This document shows, piece by piece, positions 10,600 to 23,628 of a stretch of 64,000 bases of DNA. The notes beneath the pieces are model-generated. The model worked only from the letters and a program-made list of their open reading frames with translations. It searched no databases and had not been told where the DNA came from. The stretch comes from Homarus americanus (Eukaryota > Arthropoda > Malacostraca > Decapoda > Nephropidae), in contig NW_024742485.1 of NCBI RefSeq assembly GCF_018991925.1, forward strand, positions 52,501 through 116,500, in the 5' to 3' direction. The first letter of the stretch is position 1, and each line of letters opens with the position of its first letter. Both the position numbers and the translations under genes were made by a program.

Positions 10600-13250
10600 T
10601 TCCCTTAAAAACTGATAACTTAATTTAAAAAACAAACACCAACACATACTGATTCCTTTACCCGCTTTTGGCTGGGTGATAAAACGGCGTCTACTGGGAG
10701 ATTCCTACCTTAATGAGGCAGCAAATGAGGGGAGGATAGGAATTTCCTCTTGAGAGATTTGTTAAGGATATAGACAAGGTTACCAGTAGCTCTTCCCCGA
10801 ATCTCTCTCACCACTTCTCACCTGAACTCATACCTGCATCATTTAAGACTCCGATAGGTGAAAGAGGTGACAGGTGACGATGAGGATTAAAGAACTGAAG
10901 ACAAACTGACCACCTGACTGATGACTTAAAATTTGACCAATAGCGTAGAGGATGAGTGAGTATAGTAAGTGAATGAGTAAAGTAAGCGAGACAGTAAAGT
11001 GTAAGAGGAGGAGAAAGAATATTGTGAGAAAGAACTATTTATTTTTCTTATCGATGCCACAGCGGGGACACATGTACCTCTCACACTGCGGTCTGTGTTT
11101 GGTCCTCACTTGGGTTACACTGATTACTGCTGTGCCCTTACAAGTACAGTATATAAGTTGTTAAATACAGTCATTGTAACGAGCGTAATAATAATGTTGT
11201 CATCTTACTTCATTGCTCAGAGTATAGACATGATTTTATTGCTCAGTATAGACATAGTGATAAGGATAGTTATGTTCTTTAACGCCTATACACATAATTA
11301 ATCAATGGTAATAATGCATTTGATTGGTTTAATTTTGTTTACATGTAGTTTTAAAATACCACCTCTTTTATTCTGATATAATCAAGAACAAAACGAGCGT
11401 AATATGCATTATAACATTTTAATTACTACTTCTTTATAGGAATCATTGTAACCTATACTATAAAAACGGAATGTTATTTAAGAGAACTCACGTTTCCAAG
11501 GATAAGTCCCATTCTTATCAAGTTATGGAACGTGAAGTAGGAAGTATGTGAATCAATCCTAGTCTACACGCCACACTGTTAACCCACACTTATCCCGCAC
11601 CCTCGACGTTCACTTGTTAATCTGACCTCAAAACGTTTTCACTTGTTGATTCTGTGATGCAAAAGCTCTCCACACCAAGATAAAATGACATCTGTACCGC
11701 CGTTCCTAGAAGCAGGGGGGCGTCTGCTCGGTCACTTGGTTCTACGAGGTTGCCAAAAGTCTGAATTCATTAATCGTTAGAATGTCGCTAGATTTGAAAT
11801 GCAAGTCTCCAGGAAAAAATATCTAACCATAGTGCTAGTCCTAGACAGTAGGCTTTATATAGATTAACACATCCACAATAAATAATGCTGTTGTTTTAGA
11901 ATAGAAGCAGAATACGCTAGCTTACCAAAAACTTAGCAGTATTTATTCCGTATCAAATTCACCCCAGCCTTCCTTGTTACTGACATTCTGGTCACATCAC
12001 TTCATAGTTCTTTGCTCGCGTAACATTTTACATTTCGTAAAGTCCATAAATACTTAAACTAAGATACTGTACTTGCATTTAAAGTCGAGATCTTCATTTT
12101 GTTACACAGCTTTGATCTCTCCATGTCTCTAAATTTTATACAAGTTGCTATTAATTAAAGAATGTCTTTTTTTCGTGTCTTTTATCTTCGCCACTGATCG
12201 GCTCCTTAGCCGCTTGGGCAGTCGGCCACGTCTCTGTTACGTACTGTTGGCAAGTACTAGGCATGCACTGGCGCATGCACTGGCTCCTGAATGTATCTGA
12301 ACCTGCCCCAGTGCTTGTCAAATCTGGTCTTGAGGGAGCTCACAGTCGGTGCCGTCACAACACTCTCTGGCAGATTGTTCCAAGAGTTCACAACTCTCAC
12401 TCCGAAAATGTGCTAAGTTGGCAACTCACCAGGCCTGAGTGCTTGCTGGTCCTAAATGCAGCATCATTCACGTAGTTATCCCCAGGCCACCTCTTGGGAG
12501 AGCCTCTTGGTTTTCCCTGTCTGACTACCTCCTGTTGGAGTATTTAATACGTGTGTTTCTTCTACATTCATCCGTACAGCAAGAGACGCCGGTAGCATCA
12601 ACACCAAGACAACCACGAAGCTGACAAACTAATATTACCCTAACATGTAATCCTGAACCATTACTCTTGTATTTACTGTAGGATGTAAATAAACAGAAAG
12701 TGTAAAAAAAAGTGAGAGAAGTGTTATAACCACACAAGAACTGAGAGAGACAAACACCTCTCCTAACTAAGCGAGATACTGAAAAACAATATTTAACCAC
12801 CAACATCAATCATTGTATACGGTCCTTCCTCGCCTACCTACCAGACACCTCTTAACTGTCTATCTTATGAGTCAGTTAAGACAACATAGTTATAGTCCCT
12901 TCACAGTATTGACTTATTGACTGACACGACACACTTCCCTCTCTCATGACCCACATCTCTGCCTCGTCTTCTTAGTGTTGTTGTTGTAGAGAGAGAGAGG
13001 AGTGAAAGTAGATAAGAAGAGGGAGTGAAAGACGAGGAGGAGGAAGGGAGCTAAAGAAGACCAAGGGGAGGAAGGGATTGAAAGAAGACTAAGAGGAAGA
13101 GTGAAAATAAGATAATTTAGGTTATCTCTATATTAAAACATAAACTCCATAACAAAATTTCTAGTAGACAATAGAGTACAGAAAAAAATAATGATGTGTT
13201 TGGGAAGTAAAGGAACTTGTGACTGAAGGAAAACTTAAAATAAAATCGAG
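10600..13250. other. stretch without recognisable genes
   Basis: AT-rich DNA with no supported exon. The segment 12180-12480 is more GC-rich and shows a frame containing RHNTLWQIVPRVHNSHSE. It may be a decayed TE, but I cannot assign it. A GA-rich purine stretch lies at 12988-13110. Confidence 0.5.
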
Positions 13251-13258
13251 CTTGATAA

Positions 13259-13260
<2 letters not shown>

Positions 13261-13297
<37 letters not shown>
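13261..13297 (+). repeat. (TG)n microsatellite
   Basis: About 18 TG dinucleotides. The poly-His/Thr open frames on the opposite strand are shadows of it. Confidence 0.95.
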
Positions 13298-13439
13298 CAG
13301 CAGATGTGTGAGTGGTGATAGTGCAGGAGTGTTGGTAGTACAGGTTGTATGACGCACACATCCCTTGTACAAACATTTTATGACTCACTATTTACAACAT
13401 ACAACATTCCTTGATGTCAATTTCAGTTCCCTAAAGCTC

Positions 13440-14280
13440 CTACAGCATCGCCACTCCTCTCACTGTATGGCAACTCTGCCACCGCCGCTGACGTAAAAAC
13501 CGGTCGAGAAGACTGAGGTCTTACTGAGCACACCAGCACAGTCCACGGAGGTCGGAGCCACTCAGTGTTGCCTTAGTCCTCACTGGTCACGGGCCTCACT
13601 CGGTGCGGGTGTGCTGGACTATCACCAGAGGCGTGCTGTGAGGAAAGAAAACACCAACGTCCACCACCCACCTTGGCCCCCATTAGACTAAAACATGTGG
13701 AGTCGGGGCTCGAATTCTTGGCTTCTCGTATGCGGGCGATATTCCGCCTGTTAGTGCTAGCAATTGCCACTGGCTTGTACATAGTGGGGTAAGTGAAAAT
13801 GTGTGGGTACAGCGGCATGAGGGTATGTTGAGGTGTTGCTGTATTTGTCTCTGTTTACAAGATAAGCTTAAAGTTTTGAAGGTGTTATTTGAGTAGTGGT
13901 GTGAAACAACATAAAAAGTGACAGAACTTACGTCTTTAAGAGTGATATACAACCAGGGAATCGTATAGAAAAACAAAGGAAACTCATGAATATACTGCGA
14001 AATACAAATAATGTCTTAATAAAATAGATAACACAAGTAAACAAGTAGTTGGTTGTGAAGATACAGTGAACACGGCCAGGAAGGCGAGAGGGTCAAGGTA
14101 AGTGTGGGCACAGGTGGACGACCCGACCCTACGTGAGTGTTCCCGGCGCACGTGTCGCCCCCGGCAGATAGTAACAGTCAGTCCTACCACCGCCCCTCCC
14201 CGATACAGAGGCTCAAACATAATATATATATAGTTTGGTGTCTTTTAGTGATACACTGTGTTCTGGCCAGTGTCCAGGTA
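13440..14280 (+). promoter_or_regulatory. GC-richer block with promoter-like and donor-like sites
   Basis: This block has higher GC and few repeats. It contains a TCAGT initiator-type site at about 13562, strong donor-type sites (GGGGTAAGTG near 13788, AAGGTAAGTG near 14098, CCAGGTAAGA near 14276) and a TATATATATAG box at 14223-14233. It lies upstream of trefoil-like gene 2 and could hold its 5' non-coding exon, in parallel with gene 1. Nothing ties it to that gene by phase or transcript, so this is a weak inference. Confidence 0.25.
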
Positions 14281-14532
14281 AGATAAACTTATCCTTCGTC
14301 TTGTAAGAACCTTTGTCTAGTGTGCAAAGAAATATTGTATTTTTGTTTAGATCTTTGATAATTTAAAGGTATTATATTTGTTTTGTCTTAGTCTTATTTC
14401 ATGAATCTTTAAGTTATGTGTAAGTTTGACAGAGTTACATACAAGTTTCAGTGTGAGACTTTGTTTATAGTTTCTTAACCTAGATTCCTTGAGGTTTTAT
14501 TTAGTAAAGAAAAACATGACATGTCTCTGGGT

Positions 14533-14534
<2 letters not shown>

Positions 14535-14564
<30 letters not shown>
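14535..14564 (+). repeat. (CA)n microsatellite
   Basis: About 15 CA dinucleotides. Confidence 0.9.
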
Positions 14565-14565
<1 letters not shown>

Positions 14566-15141
14566 ACTGAGTACGAGGGTATGTCAATTAACATAGAAAT
14601 CACTTGGAAAATTCTATGCGTTCATGTTTATTTTATTTGTAGACGTCATGCGTCACTGAAAGGGGCGTGACATGACCTTCCTGTTACCAACACTTCATCC
14701 TGTATCTGAACCACCCATTATCACGTCTTACTACCCCTCTCCCCCTCCCCTCACCATGGGATCACTATACAACCAGGTTAAATCATCATGCTAAATACCT
14801 GCGTTACATCAGAACTGTTTCACTATACACATCACACACACAACGTAGCCACTGTGATGATTGGTGACGAATACTAGAAACCTAACCTAACCTAACCTAG
14901 CCTCCTTAACTGGCAAACAGCACGATTTGTGTCATGTTCCATATAATGAGTGGGAGCTTGACGCCGCCCTCCCCTACACCCCTTACACCTCTCCCCTCCC
15001 CTACACCTCCCTTTCCTTATTACTCCCCTTACCCCACCTCTAAACCACCCCCTCACCCTCCCCACTCCCATAACATAACATAACATAACATAACCAAATC
15101 TAACATAACTCACCTGGTAATAAGCTGAGTGGCTTATCCTC

Positions 15142-15414
<273 letters not shown>

Positions 15415-15746
15415 AGTACTAGAAGCGTACTGTACACCTAATTCTAATGCTCTGGCCGTACAGGTAGACAGAACCAACACACGTGTACAGTATAATGGTC
15501 TGACACGTGTCAGGAAGAGACGATGTTTACAAATTTAAGTCTAGTGATAAATTAAAAAGTTGAAGAACTATTTATAGCAGTCTCGAGACACCTCTTACTG
15601 CTCAGGCACCGAGTGAACAAATAACCAAATAAATAAATAAATAAATGTTTAGGTTAGAGTCTCAACGTAATTTACACACCATTTTAAATGCGTTCTTACA
15701 TCATCATCGTCAGTGTTTGAGGAAAATTTACGTACCTAGTGGTGGT

Positions 15747-17905
15747 AGTCTCAGTGTAGTCTCAACATAGGGTCTCAGCATAGATTCTCAGCATAGGGTC
15801 TGTGTAGAATCTCAGTGTAGAGTCTCAGCATAGGGTCTCAGTGTAGTCTCAGTATACAGTCTCAGCATAGGGTCTCAGTGTAGAGTCTCAGTGTAGTCTC
15901 AACATAGGTTCTCAGCATAGGGTCTCAGTGTAGTCTCAGTGTAGGGTCTCAGTGTACAATCTCAGCATAGGGTCTCAGTGTAGTCTCAGCATAGGGTCTC
16001 AGTGTAGAGTCTCAGTGTACAATCTCAGCATAGTCTCAGTGTAGTCTCAACATAGGTTCTCAGCATAGGGTCTCAGTGTAGGGTCTCAGTGTAGTCTCAG
16101 CATAGGGTCTCAGTGTAGAGTCTCAGTGTAGTCTCAGTGTACAATCTCAGCATAGGGTCTCAGTGTAGTCTCAACATAGGTTCTCAGCATAGGGTCTCAG
16201 TGTAGTCTCAGCATAGGGTCTCAGTGTACAGTCTCAGCATAGGGTCTCAGTGTACAGTCTCAACATAGGTTCTCAGCATAGGGTCTCAGTGTAGGGTCTC
16301 AGTGTAGTCTCAGTGTACAGTCTCAGCATAGGGTCTCAGTGTAGTCTCAGTGTAGAGTCTCAGTGAACAATCTCAGCATTGGGGTCTCAGTGTAAAGTCT
16401 CAACATAGGCTCTCAGCATAGGGTCTCAGTGTAGTCTCAGCATAGAGTCTCAGCGTAGTCTCAGCATAGAGTCTCAGCGTAGTCTCTGCATAGTCTCAGT
16501 GTAGAGTCTCAGTGTAGTCTCAGTGTACAATCTCAGCATAGGGTCTCTGTAGTCTCAACATAGGTTCTCAGCATAGGGTCTCAGTGTAGAGTCTCAGTGT
16601 AGTCTCAGTGTACAGTCTCAGCATAGGGTCTCAGTGTAGTCTCAGTGTAGAGTCTCAGTGAACAATCTCAGCATTGGGGTCTCAGTGTAAAGTCTCAACA
16701 TAGGCTCTCAGCATAGGGTCTCAGTGTAGTCTCAGCATAGAGTCTCAGCGTAGTCTCAGCATAGAGTCTCAGCGTAGTCTCTGCATAGTCTCAGTGTAGA
16801 GTCTCAGTGTAGTCTCAGTGTACAATCTCAGCATAGGGTCTCAGTGTAGTCTCAACATAGGTTCTCAGCATAGGGTCTCAGTGTAGAGTCTCAGTGTAGT
16901 CTCAACATAGGTTCTCAGCATAGGTCTCAGTGTAGTCTCAGCATAGGGTCTCAGTGTACAGTCTGCATAGGTCTCAGTGTAGTCTCAACATAGGTTCTCA
17001 GCATAGGGTCTCAGTGTAGTCTCAGCATAGGGTCTCAGTGTACAGTCTCAGCATAGGGTCTCAGTGTAGGGTCTCAGTGTAGTCTCAGTGTACAATCTCA
17101 GCATAGGGTCTCAGTGTAGTCTCAACATAGGTTCTCAGCATAGGGTCTCAGTGTAGAGTCTCAGTGTAGTCTCAGTGTACAGTCTCAGCATAGGGTCTCA
17201 GTGTAGAGTCTCAGTGTAGTCTCAGTGTAGAGTCTCAGTGAACAATCTCAGCATAGGGGTCTCAGTGTAAAGTCTCAACATAGGCTCTCAGCATAGGGTC
17301 TCAGTGTAGTCTCAGCATAGAGTCTCAGCGTAGTCTCAGCATAGAGTCTCAGTGTAGAGTCTCAGCGTAGTCTCTGCATAGTCTCAGTGTAGAGTCTCAG
17401 TGTAGTCTCAGTGTAGAGTCTCTGCATAGTCTCAGCGTAAAGTCTCAGCGTAGAGTCTCAGTGTAGAGCCTCTGCATAGTCTCAGTGTAGTCTCAGCGTA
17501 AAGTCTCAGTGTAGAGTCTCAGCGTAGAGTCTCTGCATAGTCTCAGTGTAGAATCTCAGCGTAAAGTCTCGGCATAGTCTCAGCGTAGAGTCTGCATAGT
17601 CTCAGTGTAGAGTCTCGGCATAAAGTCTCAGCGTAGTCTCAGCATAGAGTCTCAGCGTAGAATGTCATTGTAGAGTCTCAGTGTTGAGTTTTAGCGTAGA
17701 GTCTCAGCATAGTCTTAGCGTAGAATCTCATTGTAGAGTCTCAGTGTAGAGTTTCAACGTAGAGTCTCAGCATAAAATCTCAGTGTAGACTCTCAGCATA
17801 GAATCTCAATGTAGAGTCTCAGTGTAGAGTCTCAATGTAGAGTCTCAGTGTAGGGTCTCAGTGTAGTCTCAGTGTAGAATCTCAGCATAGAGTCTCAACG
17901 CAGTC
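15747..17905 (+). repeat. 2.1-kb minisatellite of TCTCAGTGTAG-type units
   Basis: Tandem units of about 10-14 bp are built on TCTCAG(TGTAG or CATAG)(AG or GG). They alternate between GTGTAGAG, CATAGGG, GTGTACAA and AACATAGGT variants. Larger blocks of about 290 bp recur (for example around 16300-16490 against 16590-16780), showing higher-order duplication. The units become more divergent toward the 3' edge, as expected when internal units are homogenised. No open frame is maintained. Confidence 0.95.
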
Positions 17906-18002
17906 TCAGCTTAAGTCACAGATCATTTTAGGTGTTTATTTATCTGGTTGATCTTAAGCCTCTCACAGTTTGACGGTGGCCAGAAGAAAATCCTGAAGTG
18001 TC

Positions 18003-18178
18003 AAGAACAGTGAACTAGTCGAGGCAGTGAACGGGTTCGAGGCAGTGAACGAGTCGAGGCGGTGAACGAGTCGAGGCAGTGAACTAGTTGAGGCAGTGAA
18101 CTAGTTGAGGTAGTGAACGGGTCGAGGCAGTGAACGGGTCGAGGCAGTGAACGGGTCGAAGCAGTGAACGGGTCGAGA
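18003..18178 (+). repeat. 17-bp minisatellite
   Basis: About ten tandem copies of GAGGCAGTGAACGGGTC with single-base variants. The Ser/Thr/Arg/Leu-rich minus-strand frame is a translation of the repeat. Confidence 0.9.
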
Positions 18179-18354
18179 AATGGGAAAAAATTCAACATAG
18201 TAAAAACCTTTGAAAATCTGTCTCATAGGAATTTAGACATATGTACCTAACTTCTTGTGGTCTGTGTGTGTGTGTGTGGTCAGGTAGAGATGGCGTAAAT
18301 AATTAGTGTCACTTCCTGTCCTCAGTGTGTGTGACCTTCTGAGGGTGTATTCAG

Positions 18355-18500
18355 TGAGGGAAGAGCGAGAGAGAGTGGTGAGGGGTGTGTGGGACAGTGG
18401 TGAGGGAGATGAGGGAGAGGGGTGTGTGGGAGAGTGGTGAGGGAGGTGTAGGGAGAGTGGTGAGGGAGAGGGGTGAGGGAGAGGGGTGAGGGGGTGTTGG
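18355..18500 (+). repeat. GA-rich minisatellite (GGTGAGGGAGAG-type)
   Basis: An irregular purine-rich tandem array of GAGAGTGGTGAGGG and AGGTGTGTGGG variants. The Pro/Ser/His-rich minus-strand frames derive from it. Confidence 0.8.
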
Positions 18501-18599
18501 CGCCGTCTCAATTGATAAGGACGGGGTGATACAGTGAGAGGATTGTTCGCCTGATTTTCCCCCCCCCCACCACACCACACCCCCTCTTCGCTCATCCGT

Positions 18600-20070
18600 C
18601 CACACCTGTTGCGGCATTAAACGACTCATACAGGTGTGCTATAGGGATCACACCATTCGTAAAAATCACCTCCACGTGTCAGTGCTCAACGTTTCTACAC
18701 CTGAATCATCAACGCGAGCTACACAACACTAAATGGATTAAGTAATGTGATATTGACACCTATATACTGTACACCTAGTCATATATATATAATTACAATT
18801 TAATATATAAACAATTGGAAACTGATTACATTCACTGCTATTACATTGGAAATATTAAGTATATTATCAAGATTATTTCTGTTATGGTTTCTGTTTCGAT
18901 AATGAATTAATGTGTAGAATCTTTTAGTTAGTGATGGTGTGGTGCTGGGGGAGATAGAGAGAGAGAAGATAAAACCAGGAAGTGTACACACGTCAGGTAG
19001 ATGACGATGGTCGGGTAATACCAATGACCTTGTTGGAAGGAGAGCTGGGAGGGGTGAGGGAGTGGGGTGGTACTTCCCAGTGAGAGGAACTAGTTGGGGT
19101 TGGCCTTCACACTAAGATAACGACGGCATGGTGACGCTAAAATGACCCACAAACTAATAAGACACACGTTACACTACACTGTTCCATTGTAACCTTCCTT
19201 ACTATCACCAACTCTAACTAATTAAACCTATCTCAACTCTGTATAAACCAAGACTAACAAAACCAGGTTCAATTTACTAACGTCGTACCCTAACTAAACC
19301 TAAACCAACGTAACCAAAACTAGCCTGACTAAATCTAATCTAACACACAGATTACATGTTATTTATAAGTCAACAAATATCAACATAGGGTTAGCAAGAG
19401 GTATAGTTTACCAGTGGTGGGAGGTGGGGGATGTGAGCGGCTTGGCCTGGAGACAGTCAGTGTCAAGAAGGAATGACTCGACTCTATCTTTTTCTGCAAC
19501 ACCCGAGCGTCGGACAAACTCCTCGGATGTTTGTTTTTGTCCGGCCTGGAGGCGAGGCGACGAGGAGGCGACTGTCTCACATGTTCATTATGTAATTATC
19601 TCTTGATTATGAGGTGATTGTGGTGGTTTATTAATTTTTATTATAACCCACATGTGATTGAGTAACTCGAATTATTATGAGCTTGTACACAGTAACGAGT
19701 TTTGGTGATGTTTGTACCAGAGAAAGCTTAGGGTTTTCCGTATTGGTATAATGGATACTCGTGTGGATGACCCAGTTCAGTTACGTCTCTTTTTCTGGCC
19801 TAATTTACATCATATATTCATTTCTTTAACTTGATTCACTTCTGAGTAATGATGAAACTGAGACCGATTATAAACACCCAAAACAACACATAAATACCTT
19901 GTTCTTTGTATTTATGTCAGCGCCTAACACAACAGTGAACGGTGAGAGTAAAGACTAGATGTGTCTCAGAGTTTCCTGGGTTCATAGTTTACGAGATAAG
20001 AAAGACAATTTTATAATTTATTCTTGAGAGGTCAGGAGGATATTGGAGAATTTAATTAGTTGAATTTAAA
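18600..20070. other. stretch without recognisable genes
   Basis: Between the GA-rich array and the 35-bp satellite I see AT-rich single-copy-looking DNA. A scatter of TAACC-type words occurs at 19140-19350, and a GC-richer patch at 19420-19575 has no splice-supported exon. A degenerate tRNA-like A-box (GGTATAATGG near 19745) has no convincing B-box. Confidence 0.5.
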
Positions 20071-20071
20071 G

Positions 20072-20757
20072 CTCATCTTGTGGTCATTATTTAGCAGGAT
20101 TAGATGATTAATATGTGGTCTTTGTTTACCAGGATTAGATGATTAATATGTGGTCTTTGTTTACCAGGATTAGATGATTGATATGTGGTCTTTGTTTACC
20201 AGGATTAGATGATTAATGTGGTCTTTGTTTACCAGGATGTGATGATTAATATGTGGTCTTTGTTTACCAGGATTAGATGATTAATATGTGGTCTTTGTTT
20301 ACCAGGAATTGATGATTAATATGTGGTCTTTGTTTACCAGGAATTGATGATTGATATGTGGTCTTTGTTTACCAGGATTAGATGATTAATATGTGGTCTT
20401 TGTTTACCAGGATTAGATGATTAATATGTGGTCTTTGTTTACCAGGATTAGATGATTAATATGTGGTCTTTGTTTACCAGGATTAGATGATTAATATGTG
20501 GTCTTTGTTTACCAGGATTAGATGATTAATATGTGGTCTTTGTTTACCAGGAATTGATGATTAATATGTGGTCTTTGTTTACCAGGATTAGATGATTAAT
20601 ATGTGGTCTTTGTTTACCAGGATTAGATGATTAATATGTGGTCTTTGTTTACCAGGATTAGATGATTAATATGTGGTCTTTGTTTACCAGGATTAGATGA
20701 TTAATATGTGGTCTTTGTTTACCAGGATTAGATGATTAATATGTGGTCTTTGTTACT
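20072..20757 (+). repeat. 35-bp satellite, first block
   Basis: About 19 tandem copies of a 35-bp unit. Each contains GATTAATATGTGG and then CTTTGTTTACCAG/GAT, with the variable position reading GATTAGATGAT or GGAATTGATGAT. The units here are nearly identical. Each carries a pyrimidine-rich ACCAG resembling a 3' splice site. Confidence 0.95.
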
Positions 20758-21239
20758 AGGATTAAAGCTTAAATGGTCGACGTTAATAAAAGGATATAAT
20801 ACTTAACGTTTGACTTTTTATTTACTCGTATTAAAGATTCAACTCGCTGCGTTTCTTCATTACTAGTTCGTGTGTTAGGTTAGGTTAGGTCTGTGTTAAG
20901 GGTGAATACGTGTGATCGTGTGGCCTTCTAACCACGTAATAGGGTCAAGGCAAGACATGGTTAGGCAGCTTGTTCGACCATCTGTGATAAGTTTCAACGA
21001 GCAGTTATGTCCTGTGTCTATTCTTTGGTATATGTTAAGTGAAGTAATAACAATTAACAAGAGAATTTAGTGATCACCTGAATATTGACCAACCAAACTT
21101 ATTTTACCGAATGGTTAACCATACTAACATAACCAAACCTAACATACACAAACTAACATTATCTCATCTAATCTTATCTGATCCAATCTAAATTAATCTA
21201 TGCATTATCATCCCAAAGGAGGATTATAAGTTTGTCCTA

Positions 21240-21304
<65 letters not shown>

Positions 21305-21570
21305 CGTAAAAAACAGCAACAAACAACTCTAGTATGGTCGGACCCCAAGACCCTCGACCATGGGGCACACTTGCATTCGAGACGGTGAGGGAAAAGCACA
21401 CCCACCCTATCCACCCCATCCACCTAAACCCCGCCCCTCCTACCCACTAACCAGAACTATACCGCTTTAAAGCGCTTCCTCAGAAAATAAAACTCCGCCT
21501 GGTGACATCATTTATCACACCGATATTAGCTTACCCAGCAGTACTTCTTCATACTATGAGCACCACTCAA
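20758..21570. other. non-satellite interruption inside the 35-bp array
   Basis: Unrelated DNA separates the two satellite blocks. It includes TTAGGTTAGG words, a (TA)n tract (21241-21300), and a segment at 21301-21380 (CCCCGTAAAA, ACAACTCTAGTATGGTCGG, ACCCTCGACCATGGGG). That segment recurs at 23090-23160, just past the end of the second block. It was probably inserted or carried along during array expansion. Confidence 0.7.
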
Positions 21571-23068
21571 ATATGTGGTCTTTGTTTACCAGGATTAGAT
21601 GATTATAATGTGGTCTTTGTTTACCAGGATTAGATGATTAATATGTGGTCTTTGTTTACCAGGATTAGATGATTAATATGTGGTCTTTGTTTACCAGGAT
21701 TAGATGATTAATATGTGGTCTTTGTTTACCAGGATGTGATGATTAATATGTGGTCTTTGTTTACCAGGATTTGATGATTAATATGTGGTCCTTGTTTACC
21801 AGGATGTGATGATTAATATGTGGTCTTTGTTTACCAGGATGTGATGATTAATATGTGGTCTTTGTTTACCAGGATTTGATGATTAATATGTGGCCTTTGT
21901 TTACCAGGATTTGATGATTAATATGTGGTCTTTGTTTACCAGGATTTGATGATTAATATGTGGTCTTTGTTTACCAGGATGTGATGATTAAAATATGGTC
22001 TTTGATTACCAGGATTAGATGATTAATATGTGGTCTTTGTTTACCAGGATTAGATAAACATGTGGTCTTTGTTTACCAGGATGTGATGATTAATATGTGG
22101 TCTTTGTTTACCAGGATGTGATGATTAATATGTGGTCTTTGTTTACCAGGATGTGATGATTAATATGTGGTCTTTGTTTACCAGGATTTGATGATTAATA
22201 TGTGGTCTTTGTTTACCAGGATGTGATGATTAATATGTGGTCTTTGTTTACCAGGATGTGATGATTAATATGTGGTCTTTGTTTACCAGGATGTGATGAT
22301 TAATATGTGGTCTTTGTTTACCAGGATTTGATGATTAATATGTGGCCTTTGTTTACCAGGATGTGATGATTAAAATATGGTCTTTGCTTACCAGGATTAG
22401 ATGATTAATATGTGGTCTCTGTTTACCAGGATTTGATGATTAATATGTGGTCTTTGTTTACCAGGATTAGATGATTAATATGTGGTCTTTGTTTACCAGG
22501 ATTAGATGATTAATATGTGGTCTTTGTTTACCAGGATTTGATGATTAATATGTGGTCTTTGTTTACCAGGATTTGATGATTAATATGTGGTCTTTTACCA
22601 GGATGTGATGATTAAAATGTGGTCTTTGTTTACCAGGATTAGATGATTAATATGTGGTCTTTGTTTACCAGGATTTGATGATTAATATGTGGTCTTTGTT
22701 TACCAGGATTTGATGATTAATATGTGGTCTTTTACCAGGATGTGATGATTAAAATGTGGTCTTTGTTTACCAGGATTAGATGATTAATATGTGGTCTCTG
22801 TTTACCAGGACGTGATGATTAATATGTGGTCTTTGTTTACCAGGATTTGATGATTAATATGTTTGCCTTTGTTTACCAGGATTTGATGATTAATATGTTT
22901 GCCTTTGTTTACCAGGATTTGATGATTAATATGTGGTCTTTGTTTACCAGGATTTGATGATTAATATGTGGTCTTTGTTTACCAGGATTTGATGATTAAT
23001 GTGGTCTTTGTTTACCAGGATGTGATGATTAATATGTGGTCTTTGTTTACCAGGATGTGATGATTAAT
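21571..23068 (+). repeat. 35-bp satellite, second block
   Basis: About 43 further copies of the same 35-bp unit, more heterogeneous than the first block. Interspersed variants have GATGTGATGAT, GATTTGATGAT and GATTAGATGAT, some lack one TTTGTT, and some read TTTGCC. The last unit runs into TATATATGTGTG and the 23090 repeated segment. Confidence 0.95.
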
Positions 23069-23079
23069 ATATATGTGTG

Positions 23080-23285
23080 TGTGTGTGTGTCCCCGTAATT
23101 GAAAACAACAACAAACAACTCTCGTATGGTCGGACACTGAGACCCTCGACCGTGGGGGCACACTTTCTCCACCTCTGCATTCGAGAAGAATTGAAACAGT
23201 TTATTTATCCAGAAAAACACGGATACAGTGGATAAACAACAATATTAACATGGCTGAGAACCTGAGCTGCACCTGATATATACCC
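23080..23285 (-). mobile_element. LINE 3' tail (inverted) next to a duplicated flank
   Basis: On the minus strand 23285-23188 reads TCTCAGCCATGTTAATATTG, then a diverged TTTTTCTGGATAAATAAACT and TTTCAATTC. This is the same 3' end as the LINE at 3590-3655 and 40290-40362. The adjacent 23090-23160 is a second copy of the 21301-21380 segment. Confidence 0.6.
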
Positions 23286-23440
23286 ATACCCTGCCCCACT
23301 CCCACACCCCGCCCCTCCCACCCACACCCTGCCCCACCCACCCACACCCCGCCCCACCCACCGCCACCCACACCCCGCCCCACCTACCCACACCCCGCCC
23401 CTCCTACCCACACCCAGCCTCACCTACCCACACCTCAATA
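23281..23440 (+). repeat. C-rich minisatellite (CACCCCGCCCC-type)
   Basis: Irregular tandem copies of CCCACACCCCGCCCCACCC. The Gly/Trp/Val-rich minus-strand frames are its translations. Confidence 0.85.
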
Positions 23441-23628
23441 GGGCCATACTAAAAATGACACTAAACCAATATGAAAATTAAAATAGGTAGGAATAATTGG
23501 AGGTATAGTAAGGAAATATATAACTTATGAAGCAGCGAGGTGACGTCGGGGGCTCTCACACACACACGAAGGTCGAGCCGATCCCTGACCTTGATATTTC
23601 TTAATGTGGAATTCCAGTGTCACTCCCT

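Noticed and set aside
15747..17905. CRISPR-like array
   Set aside because: Units are too short and variable, with no repeat-spacer alternation and no cas genes. The setting is eukaryotic, so it is an ordinary minisatellite.
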